Source of the DNA: Chryseobacterium aquifrigidense
Lineage (GTDB): Bacteria; Bacteroidota; Bacteroidia; Flavobacteriales; Weeksellaceae
Assembly (NCBI RefSeq): GCF_006716485.1
Contig: NZ_VFPD01000001.1
Coordinates: 711,806 to 775,805, forward strand
Direction: 5' to 3'
DNA: 64,000 bases
The notes beneath the pieces are model-generated. The model was given only the letters and a program-made list of their open reading frames with translations, did no database searches and was not told where the DNA came from. Numbering within the stretch: the first letter of the stretch is position 1; each line of letters opens with the position of its first letter. Of the stretch, positions 37,346-44,598 are shown piece after piece. The position numbers and the translations under genes are program-made.

Positions 37346-37452
37346 CATTTAAAAAACAGGATCGTAAATTTATTATTATTTAACAGTCTGTGTTAAAGGT
37401 GTTTTGCGGTTTTTTGACTATTTTGTCACTGCAAATCAATAACTTATTTATT

Positions 37453-37617
37453 ATGAAAAATCTAAAGAAAATTGCAACGCAAAATTTAAAAACAATTACA
37501 GGAGGTCGTCCGCCTGCTGAGAGTGAGTGTATAGCATGTGGATGTCCAACTTCAGCATGTTATTACAAAAACGGTAATGGCGGCGGTGGCGGTTGTGCTG
37601 ATATCAGATGTGCATAA
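37453..37617 (+). CDS. GG-leader bacteriocin-like cysteine-rich peptide
   Basis: The open frame runs from 37390, but the ATG at 37453 preceded by TTTATT gives a standard 54-residue precursor. The leader MKNLKKIATQNLKTITGG ends in a double glycine, as in the bacteriocin-like peptides of Chryseobacterium. The predicted mature part (36 residues) has six cysteines (four in SECIACGCPTSAC, two in GGCADIRCA) and a five-glycine run. It has its own terminator. No leader-peptidase ABC transporter or modifying enzyme is adjacent; the MFS exporter is convergent. Product and activity are unknown. Confidence 0.75.
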   Translation: MKNLKKIATQNLKTITGGRPPAESECIACGCPTSACYYKNGNGGGGGCADIRCA

Positions 37618-37631
37618 TCATTTTTATAAAG

Positions 37632-37666
37632 AAACCTTCCTTATTTCGGAAGGTTTTATTTTTTTA
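37632..37666. terminator. Bidirectional terminator between peptide and MFS genes
   Basis: AAACCTTCC (37632-37640) and GGAAGGTTT (37648-37656) form a perfect 9-bp stem with T-runs after it on the + strand. Confidence 0.82.
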
Positions 37667-37668
37667 TA

Positions 37669-38820
37669 TTAAAGTTTAGTTTCTGTATACTTCTTTTTGA
37701 TAAACATAATCATAACAGCGAGAGCTAGTCCCGTAATGCTAGACCAAATAATGTGTTCTATACCATAATGGGCAATCCAGGCTCCTCCAAGCAGAGTTCC
37801 GGCTGTGACTGCAAAGTTTCCGCAGGAAGTAAAAATACTGTTGATGAATTCTGATGCATCTAAAGTAGAAGAGGTTACATTAATATTGCTGATCAGGAAT
37901 CCTCCGGAATGAACCAATCCCCAGCAACCTACGATCAGTACTATGGGTACAAAATGACTTCCATAATATCCAATAAGTAAATGGATTCCCGATAGTAAAA
38001 TTAAAAATACAAAAGTTGTCTGAAACGGAAATTTACTCATATATTTCCCCGCAATTTTATTTCCTGCAATTCCTGCTGTTCCAAAGAGGAAGAGCATAAT
38101 ACTGATCTGTTCGCCGTCCATTCGGGTAACACTTCTTAAAAATTCGGCCATATAGCCATAAGTTGAATACATGGCTGTAATGATAAAAAATGCGAGGAAA
38201 AGCCCACTCCACAACTGTTTATTCCGAAATACTTTCATGGAGAATTTATTGGATGATATTCCCGTATTTTGAATTGATGGTAAATAGATCCATACACCTA
38301 TCAGGGCGATCCCGTTAATAAAAGCTGTAAGTAAAAAAGAAGACTGCCAGGAGAACAGATCACACATAAAAGTTGCCAATGGAACTCCTAAAACAGTTGC
38401 CAGGGTAAGCCCTGAAAAAATAATGCTTACAGCTTTTGACTTTTCTTGAGGATCTGAGTTTTGACCGGCAACAGATAAGGCGATGGACCAGTACACAGGA
38501 TGGAAAAATGCCGGAAGCATTCTGACAATAAGCAACATATGGAAATTTGAAATATATGCCGACAGAATATTCGCAGCAACAAAAATAAGTAAGGAAACGA
38601 TCAATAAATTTTTTCTTCTGAATGATGATAATAAGAAGAGCATAAAAGGGCCGAAAACAGCAACAATCATTGCAAATATACTGAGTAACCATCCTGCTTT
38701 TTCAATGGAGATACGGAATGTGGAAGCAATTTCCGGTAAGACGCCAATTACTCCGAATTCTGTGGTGGTAATTCCGAAAACCCCAAGTGCCAGTACATAA
38801 AGATTTTTATTCATTTTCAT
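37669..38820 (-). CDS. MFS efflux transporter (DHA1, YdhP/SotB-like)
   Basis: 383 residues with 12 membrane segments. The first helix carries LALGVFGITTTEFGVIGVLPEIA, cited as GVFGITTTEFGVIGVLPEIA, the family mark of sugar/drug efflux proteins such as YdhP and SotB. It exports small molecules with the proton gradient. It is divergent from an HxlR regulator, with tandem direct repeats between, so it is probably induced through that regulator. Confidence 0.88.
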   Translation of the reverse strand: MKMNKNLYVLALGVFGITTTEFGVIGVLPEIASTFRISIEKAGWLLSIFAMIVAVFGPFMLFLLSSFRRKNLLIVSLLIFVAANILSAYISNFHMLLIVRMLPAFFHPVYWSIALSVAGQNSDPQEKSKAVSIIFSGLTLATVLGVPLATFMCDLFSWQSSFLLTAFINGIALIGVWIYLPSIQNTGISSNKFSMKVFRNKQLWSGLFLAFFIITAMYSTYGYMAEFLRSVTRMDGEQISIMLFLFGTAGIAGNKIAGKYMSKFPFQTTFVFLILLSGIHLLIGYYGSHFVPIVLIVGCWGLVHSGGFLISNINVTSSTLDASEFINSIFTSCGNFAVTAGTLLGGAWIAHYGIEHIIWSSITGLALAVMIMFIKKKYTETKL

Positions 38821-38862
38821 TATTTTTTTTGCAAATTTGCAGAATAAACTATCATAAAGCTA

Positions 38863-38896
38863 TATACTTACCTTTTAGTTCTATACTTACCTTTTT
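38863..38896. promoter_or_regulatory. Tandem direct repeats, probable HxlR operator
   Basis: TATACTTACCTTTT occurs at 38863-38876 and 38882-38895, 19 bases apart, between the divergent MFS and HxlR starts. HxlR of Bacillus is known to bind tandem direct repeats. A palindrome GCAAATTTGC lies at 38831-38840. Confidence 0.6.
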
Positions 38897-38923
38897 GAAA
38901 GCGTTAATACAAAAAACAAAGCT

Positions 38924-39280
38924 ATGCCTCAATTTTTCCATGATAAAAGATTGTACTATACTCCCATTGAATTCGCATTAAGTCATATTGGTGGGACCTG
39001 GAAAATGCCTATCCTGTGGAGATTACAGGAGAAGCCTCTCCGTTTTAGTGAGCTTAAAAAGGATATTCCGCACATCACTGACAAGATGCTGACGAGCCAG
39101 TTGCGCGAATTGGAAGCTAAAGAGATGATTCACAGAGAAGTTTTTCCTGTAGTTCCCCCGAAAGTAGAGTACAGCCTTACAGAGAAAGGAAAGAAATCAA
39201 TTCCGGTGATAGAGACCATTATGACATTTGGCTACGACTTGATTAAGGATGAGGGAATTGTTTTTCCACCCAAAGAATAA
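38924..39280 (+). CDS. HxlR-family transcriptional regulator
   Basis: 118 residues with the HxlR winged helix: IEFALSHIGGTWKMPILWRL, then RFSELKKDIPHITDKMLTSQ, LRELEAKEMIHREVFPVVPPKVEYSLTEKGK in part. One cysteine-free protein of the classic length. It is divergent from the MFS exporter and 64 bases before the LLM oxidoreductase on the same strand, and probably controls one or both in response to electrophiles or aldehydes, as other HxlR proteins do. Confidence 0.9.
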   Translation: MPQFFHDKRLYYTPIEFALSHIGGTWKMPILWRLQEKPLRFSELKKDIPHITDKMLTSQLRELEAKEMIHREVFPVVPPKVEYSLTEKGKKSIPVIETIMTFGYDLIKDEGIVFPPKE

Positions 39281-39344
39281 TAAGTTTACATTACTCTATT
39301 ACATCACCTTTTTTCATACCTTCACATAAAATTGATTCAACAGT

Positions 39345-40340
39345 ATGAAGCTGAAATTAGGGATATTAGATCAGTCACCTACAGCAATGGGAGATCGTGC
39401 AGCATCTGCACTGAAAAATAGTCTGAATCTTGCTGTATTGGCTGAAGAAACAGGATTTCACAGTGTTATGTATTCGGAGCATCATGGAGTAGAAGCCTAT
39501 GCCAGTTCCAGTCCCGAACTTTTAGCTGCAATTGTCCTCAGTAAAACAAACCGGATCAAAGTAGGAACAGCAGGAATCATGATGAGAAACTATTCTGCCT
39601 ACAAAATCGCAGAGTGGACCAAAATGCTGTCTACCCTATATCCTGGGCGTTTTATGCTTGGACTGGGAAAAGCTCCCGGAGGATTAAAAGATGCTGTAAT
39701 GGCACTGAACAATCATAAACCTGTAATTCTATCCAATATGGAAACAAAACTGGAGGAGATCATTCAATTCATAAAAGATGAAGAAGGGGTATATGACCGA
39801 CTTATTGCGCAGCCAACTCGTGTACAGCATATTCCGGAAATTATGTGGTTGGGATCAGGAATGACTTCTGCCAGAGAAGCCGCCAAACACGGAGTCGGAT
39901 ATTCTTTTGCCGCTTTTATGAATCGTGAAAATGGGAACGAAAATACCGACACGTATCTCAGAGAATTTGATAGCATGCAATATTTTCCTCAGCCTTCATT
40001 ACAGATTACGGTAGCTGTATCAGTAGCAGATAAAATTGAAGATGCCAGACGGAACGCCTACGGAATGGCCTATCAGTTTTTACAATCCAGGCAGTTAGTC
40101 AGTCCTCATGCTGTTCTTTCTCCGGAAGCAGTGGAACAGAAAGTTCTGGGTACAAAGGATGAAGAAGAATTCTTTACTACTTTGAACAGAATTATTATAG
40201 AAACGCCACAATCTGTTCATCAGAGATTGGAGGAGATTTCCCAAAAGTACCATACAGATGATCTTCTGATCTTGTGTAATATGCACCGGGAAGAGGATCG
40301 TATTAACACTTATAAAAGTATCATTAAAAATAACAGATAA
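39345..40340 (+). CDS. LLM-class flavin-dependent oxidoreductase (luciferase-like)
   Basis: 331 residues of the bacterial luciferase TIM-barrel: LGILDQSPTAMGDRAASAL, YSEHHGVEAYASSSPELL, VGTAGIMMRNYSAYKIAEW, LYPGRFMLGLGKAPGG, PEIMWLGSGMTSAREAAKHG. This is the MsnO8-like subgroup. It uses reduced FMN or F420-like cofactor and O2; the substrate is not known. It follows the HxlR gene and could be part of the same detoxification response. Confidence 0.88.
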   Translation: MKLKLGILDQSPTAMGDRAASALKNSLNLAVLAEETGFHSVMYSEHHGVEAYASSSPELLAAIVLSKTNRIKVGTAGIMMRNYSAYKIAEWTKMLSTLYPGRFMLGLGKAPGGLKDAVMALNNHKPVILSNMETKLEEIIQFIKDEEGVYDRLIAQPTRVQHIPEIMWLGSGMTSAREAAKHGVGYSFAAFMNRENGNENTDTYLREFDSMQYFPQPSLQITVAVSVADKIEDARRNAYGMAYQFLQSRQLVSPHAVLSPEAVEQKVLGTKDEEEFFTTLNRIIIETPQSVHQRLEEISQKYHTDDLLILCNMHREEDRINTYKSIIKNNR

Positions 40341-40401
40341 ATTCCACAGTATGAGATTTCTGTTGTGTGATGGAACTTTATTTATACTATAATTCAAATC
40401 C

Positions 40402-40953
40402 ATGAAGCAGAATATTTCAACATTCTATATCATTACCGGAGGTCCCGGAGCTGGAAAAACAACATTGCTGAATGAATTAAACCGGCACAGATTGATAACC
40501 GTACCTGAAGAAGGAAGGAAAATCATTAAAGAACAGATAGATTCCGGCGGCGAAGGTCTTCCATGGCTTGACAAAGAACTTTTTGCAGAACTGATGTTTA
40601 AAGAATCTGTAACAACTTACCTGAAAATAAGCCAGATGGTGAATACAGAACCTGTTTTCTTTGACCGTGGGATATTGGACACGTTGGGCTATATGAAACT
40701 TGAAAATATTTCAATTCCGGCATCTATGGCATTAAAAGCAGGAGAAATGATTTATCATAACAATATTTTTATGCTTCCGCCATGGAAAGATATTTATGAA
40801 AACGATCCAGAAAGAAAACAGACCTTTGAAAAAGCGGTGGAAACTTTTGAGTGTATGAAAGAAATTTATCTTGAATATGATTATAATATCATAGAAATTC
40901 CAAAAATTTCAGTAGAAAACAGAGCCCGTTTTATCCTTGATACAATTATCTAA
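40402..40953 (+). CDS. Small P-loop ATPase/kinase (AAA_28-like)
   Basis: 183 residues. Walker A GGPGAGKTTLLNEL (about 13-26) and a later FFDRGILDTLGY (about 93-104) containing the DRG motif common to deoxynucleoside- or nicotinamide-riboside-kinase-like P-loop proteins. No membrane segment or DNA-binding part. The substrate is unknown; the AAA_28 family is often annotated simply as ATPase. The next gene follows after 62 bases that contain two TTATCAATCACCA direct repeats. Confidence 0.75.
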   Translation: MKQNISTFYIITGGPGAGKTTLLNELNRHRLITVPEEGRKIIKEQIDSGGEGLPWLDKELFAELMFKESVTTYLKISQMVNTEPVFFDRGILDTLGYMKLENISIPASMALKAGEMIYHNNIFMLPPWKDIYENDPERKQTFEKAVETFECMKEIYLEYDYNIIEIPKISVENRARFILDTII

Positions 40954-40974
40954 AACGTCCCATCATCCCTCAAT

Positions 40975-41007
40975 TATCAATCACCATTTATCATTTATCA
41001 ATCACCA
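40975..41007. repeat. Short direct repeat before the DUF6624 gene
   Basis: TTATCAATCACCA at about 40975-40987 and 40995-41007, a 20-base period, ending just before the ATG at 41016. Probably a simple-sequence tract of the sort common in Chryseobacterium intergenic DNA. Confidence 0.5.
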
Positions 41008-41015
41008 CCTATCAT

Positions 41016-41579
41016 ATGAACAATCTTACTTTTGAAAAAGAACTCATCGAACTGGCTGACAAAGACCTGGCCTTGCGGGAAAAACTGCTGCTGGCCGGAG
41101 AATTATCCGGAGGTTACCATCCTGAAATGGAAAATATTCATAAAACCAATGCAAAAAGGCTGAGGGAAATAATAGCAGAAATCGGTTATCCTACCATCTC
41201 AAAAGTAGGCGAAAAAGCAAATGATGCAGCCTGGCTAATTATCCAGCACGCTATTAGTGAACCTGAATTTATGAAAGCATGTTATGACTTGATGGAGGAG
41301 CATTCTCATGATATTAATCCTTTACATAAAGCCTATTTATACGATCGGATTCAGGTTTTTCAGAGTAAGCCTCAAAAGTATGGGACACAATTGACCTCTG
41401 AAGGAACAATTTATCCGGTAGAAAGCAAAAGAAATCTAAATGCAGAGCGTGAAAAGGTAAATCTTCGGGCTCTGTCCGAATCAGATATCAACAGAATTCC
41501 GGAATCCGAAGATATTCCGGAAATTGACAGCAAAGACATTGAATATATGGACTGGAGAAAAAGAACAGGATGGATTTAA
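41016..41579 (+). CDS. DUF6624-like protein of unknown function
   Basis: 187 residues, soluble. The segments AAWLIIQHAISEPEFMK, AYLYDRIQVFQSKPQKYGTQ and INPLHK are those I associate with DUF6624 (the W-I-I-Q-H and A-Y-L-x-D-R-I..Q.YGTQ signatures). The function is unknown. It probably shares a transcript with the small ATPase upstream. Confidence 0.65.
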   Translation: MNNLTFEKELIELADKDLALREKLLLAGELSGGYHPEMENIHKTNAKRLREIIAEIGYPTISKVGEKANDAAWLIIQHAISEPEFMKACYDLMEEHSHDINPLHKAYLYDRIQVFQSKPQKYGTQLTSEGTIYPVESKRNLNAEREKVNLRALSESDINRIPESEDIPEIDSKDIEYMDWRKRTGWI

Positions 41580-41811
41580 TGCATGAAAAGATTTCATTTT
41601 AAACTGCAATAATTGCCATCTTCTATCATCAATCTTACTGATCTTTTTTCATAACTTCACGAACCTCCATTTACAGTTTTGGCGTCGTACGGAGTCGGTA
41701 ATAAAGTATTTTCTTTATCCGCCAGTTTATTTTGTGACGACATTTTTAAAATCTTTTACCTGCCTTAAACGAAATACACTTACATCTTATTCTCTGGTAT
41801 CATAGATTATT
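41580..41811. other. Intergenic region without recognisable feature
   Basis: About 230 AT-rich bases between convergent genes. No convincing hairpin terminator, repeat or ORF was seen. Confidence 0.4.
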
Positions 41812-42147
41812 TTAGTCATTCAGTAAAGGTCTTGGATCAAACAGAACTTTTAAGGTTTGAATTTTTCCATCCTGAATGTGATACCATCCTGAAGATTCTA
41901 TAGTTTTTTCTCCCATGTTGATATTATACCAAAAGCACACATCCTCACCGGAAGTAAAGGCTCTTAGAATTTCATACTTAAATTTCATCTGCTTCATATC
42001 TTTCATATAAACAGAAGCTCCCTCTCTTTTGCCCAATACTCCTGTAAATGTAAAATCAGGATCGAGACAGCTTTCTGCCTTCTCAAAACTTTCCTCATTT
42101 AAATATTGAATAAACTGTTCTGCTACGTTTTGATATGTATTGTCCAT
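41812..42147 (-). CDS. SnoaL-like / NTF2-fold protein
   Basis: The frame extends to 42198, but the ATG at 42147 (MDNTYQNVAEQFIQYL) gives the normal start of an NTF2-like protein, 111 residues. It has the helix-then-sheet pattern SCLDPDFTFTGVLGKREGASVYMKDM and FWYNINMGEKTIESSGWYHIQDGKI, cited in part. Such proteins may be isomerases or ligand-binding proteins. Function not known. Confidence 0.75.
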   Translation of the reverse strand: MDNTYQNVAEQFIQYLNEESFEKAESCLDPDFTFTGVLGKREGASVYMKDMKQMKFKYEILRAFTSGEDVCFWYNINMGEKTIESSGWYHIQDGKIQTLKVLFDPRPLLND

Positions 42148-42238
42148 AAATGTTTTTTTATTGTTCAATACAAAATTAAGGTTCACTGAACATTCCATTT
42201 GTGACTATAATCACAAAGTATTTTTATCTCTTTTTGAA

Positions 42239-43375
42239 TTACTTTAAAACAGGAATTCTCTCTTTTACATAAGCAATCTGCTCTTTTTCCTTTTCCTGAT
42301 CCGGGTTGTTTTTGAGGTACATCTGATAATATATTGCTGCATTTTTAGGCTGTTTCAGGTTGAGATCATAAAGAAGGCCTAAACGGTAATAAATAATATT
42401 GCTGGTCCCAAAAGTCAGTCCTCTTTTATAAGCTGTCACCGCATCGCTATATTGGTTTTTGGCTTCGTAAATACCTGCCAGCGCTGCATAGTAAAGGCTG
42501 GTATGATCTGAAATAGCTTCATCAATAGTCTTTTGTGCATAGAGGGCAGCATTATTATAATCTTTCAGTTCACGGTAGCTCAGTGCCATAAAATATAAGG
42601 TACCCTCATTTTGTACCCCCATATCTTCCATCGTTTTGTAAAACATTATACATTTCTGATAATCCTTTACATAAAAGTACGCCTGTCCCATATCGTTCAT
42701 TACATTGACATCAGCATGATTTTTCAGTAGTTTTTCACCAATTTCAATCACTTCCGGGTATTTGGTCAGCTGGTTGGCAACGGGCAGCAGAGCTTGCTGT
42801 AAAGTAAAATTTTCAGGATCAGCAGCAATTGCTGTTTTCAATACGTCATAAGCAGGCTGATAGTGTTTGAGACCACTGTAGGTTGTGGAAAGATCATAAG
42901 CTACATCAGGATCGGTAGCGTTCAGGATATTGGCTTTTTTAAGATAATTAAGTCTGGATTCAGGGGTTTCTGCATAAGCCGCAAGTTGTTTATAAGCACT
43001 GAAATTAAGACTGTCAAGTTGAATAATCTGTTGAAGGTAGTTCTTGGCATTGGAAACATTTCCCCTTCTGGAGTTGATAGTTGCTAAACTGAATAAAGTA
43101 GGCAGATTGTTGGGGTGTATAGTATTGATTTTCAGATAGTTTTTCTCTGCATCCGGTAATTTTCCGGCCATCATATTACAATAAGCAATTTGTGAAAGGG
43201 CTTTTATATCCTGTGTATCTCCGGGGTACAGGCCCTGAAGATATTGGGCTGCATCAGCATAACGTTGTGTTTCATAATATTCAAGAAGCTTTTCAGGATC
43301 AATTTTTACGGATTGGGCAGTAAGATTTTTAAAGCTTAACAGAATAATACACAAGCAAATTCCTCTTTTCATCAT
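42239..43375 (-). CDS. Exported TPR-repeat protein
   Basis: 378 residues with a signal peptide (about 1-21, FKNLTAQS) and about eight TPR units covering most of the mature protein, for example LPDAEKNYLKINTIHPNNLP, GNVSNAKNYLQQIIQLDSLN, LKHYQPAYDVLKTAIAADPE, CIMFYKTMEDMG, and NPDQEKEKEQIAYVKERIPV. A scaffold in the periplasm. Monocistronic; no partner can be named from the context. Confidence 0.82.
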   Translation of the reverse strand: MMKRGICLCIILLSFKNLTAQSVKIDPEKLLEYYETQRYADAAQYLQGLYPGDTQDIKALSQIAYCNMMAGKLPDAEKNYLKINTIHPNNLPTLFSLATINSRRGNVSNAKNYLQQIIQLDSLNFSAYKQLAAYAETPESRLNYLKKANILNATDPDVAYDLSTTYSGLKHYQPAYDVLKTAIAADPENFTLQQALLPVANQLTKYPEVIEIGEKLLKNHADVNVMNDMGQAYFYVKDYQKCIMFYKTMEDMGVQNEGTLYFMALSYRELKDYNNAALYAQKTIDEAISDHTSLYYAALAGIYEAKNQYSDAVTAYKRGLTFGTSNIIYYRLGLLYDLNLKQPKNAAIYYQMYLKNNPDQEKEKEQIAYVKERIPVLK

Positions 43376-43536
43376 GGTTATTTTTTAACTAAAATATTGG
43401 TTATTTATTAAGCTTCCAAATTTTAGCTTCACTTCTTGGGGATTTTTTCAACCTTATGAATGATTTATAATAAAACCCTGAATCCAATATCATTAGATTT
43501 CTTATATTCACTTTAAAGAAAAATAAAGCAAAAAAT

Positions 43537-44055
43537 ATGGAAATAAAAACTGTGGATTCATTTCTTGATTATTATGGGAAAATAAGAGAAAGGACCAACC
43601 GTATTATCGAAGTTATTCCTCCTGAACATCTTGATTTTTCCTATAAACCCGGGAAATTTACCATTGGTGATCAGATAAGACATATTGCAGCTATTGAAAG
43701 GTATATGTATGGAGAAACTATTTCAGGAAGGAAAAGCGCTTATCCGGGATGTGGTAAAGATCTCGCTGACGGCTATGAAAATACAGTTCAGTTTTTCAAT
43801 GAAATGCATAGACAGACCCTTGAAATTATCAAAGGACTGTCAGACGAAGATCTTATGAGGAAATGCCTTACTCCTGCTAATAGTGAAATTTCTGTATGGA
43901 AATGGCTTCGTGCCATGATAGAACATGAAATTCATCACAGGGCAGAATTATATATCTATCTGAATCTTCTGGATGTAAAAACACCCCAGATTTATGGGCT
44001 TTCTGCAGAAGAAGTACAGGAAAAAAGTGTGAAATTGCAGGAGAAAAAATACTGA
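43537..44055 (+). CDS. DinB-family protein
   Basis: 172 residues of the DinB four-helix bundle with the three metal histidines spread as in the family: IRHIAAIERYMYGE (His about 48), then EHEIHHRAELYIYLNLL (two His near 128-131). Likely a metal-dependent thiol transferase or a damage-inducible protein of unknown substrate. Ends with a terminator hairpin at 44080-44108. Confidence 0.85.
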   Translation: MEIKTVDSFLDYYGKIRERTNRIIEVIPPEHLDFSYKPGKFTIGDQIRHIAAIERYMYGETISGRKSAYPGCGKDLADGYENTVQFFNEMHRQTLEIIKGLSDEDLMRKCLTPANSEISVWKWLRAMIEHEIHHRAELYIYLNLLDVKTPQIYGLSAEEVQEKSVKLQEKKY

Positions 44056-44079
44056 AGATCATAAGATGATTAAAAAATA

Positions 44080-44108
44080 AACCAACTGCCAATGTACAGC
44101 TGGTTTTT
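44080..44108 (+). terminator. Intrinsic terminator after DinB
   Basis: AACCAACTG (44080-44088) and CAGCTGGTT (44097-44105), one mismatch, followed by T-run 44104-44108. Confidence 0.7.
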
Positions 44109-44257
44109 CTTTGTTAACAGCTCTTATGTTTTAATTTATTTCTATTAGAAGGGATAAATTTTTTGTTTTTATTTATTAAAAATTGTTAAATATTTATTTG
44201 ATACAGAGGTATTTATTTCTTTTTTTTACTCATTTATTTTGGAATTATTGATGAAAA

Positions 44258-44273
44258 GTCGTAGAACTACGAC
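44258..44273. promoter_or_regulatory. Perfect palindrome upstream of vgrG
   Basis: GTCGTAG (44258-44264), AA, CTACGAC (44267-44273): 7 of 7. Its centre is about 57 bases before the TATCTTTG box, where an activator would bind. Confidence 0.55.
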
Positions 44274-44322
44274 AAAATTTCAGATTAGCTGTTTAAAATT
44301 TTCTGAATAGCAATTACCGTTT

Positions 44323-44330
44323 TATCTTTG
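44323..44330 (+). promoter_or_regulatory. Putative -7 box for the T6SS effector operon
   Basis: TATCTTTG fits TAnnTTTG, but no TTG element stands at the right distance, consistent with an activator-dependent promoter. Transcription would start about 260 bases before vgrG; this leader holds no other ORF. Confidence 0.45.
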
Positions 44331-44598
44331 TAATACCACCAATCCGATTACAAAAAATTAATAATGATTAAAATCTGCATATTACAACAATAAAAACAAG
44401 AGATATCTTGAATTTCAACAGGGATATAAAGTAAACTTACTATTCTGCTTTTCCTTTTTTTGCCCTGTGCTGACCTTAATATCCGGAATCCTCTTTACTG
44501 ATGGAGTGCGGGTAACGAAAATGTATCTGAACTTTATTGTCCGGATCAATTTCAGACTTAAAAAAATCTGACACCCAATCAATCAAAATATTACAATT

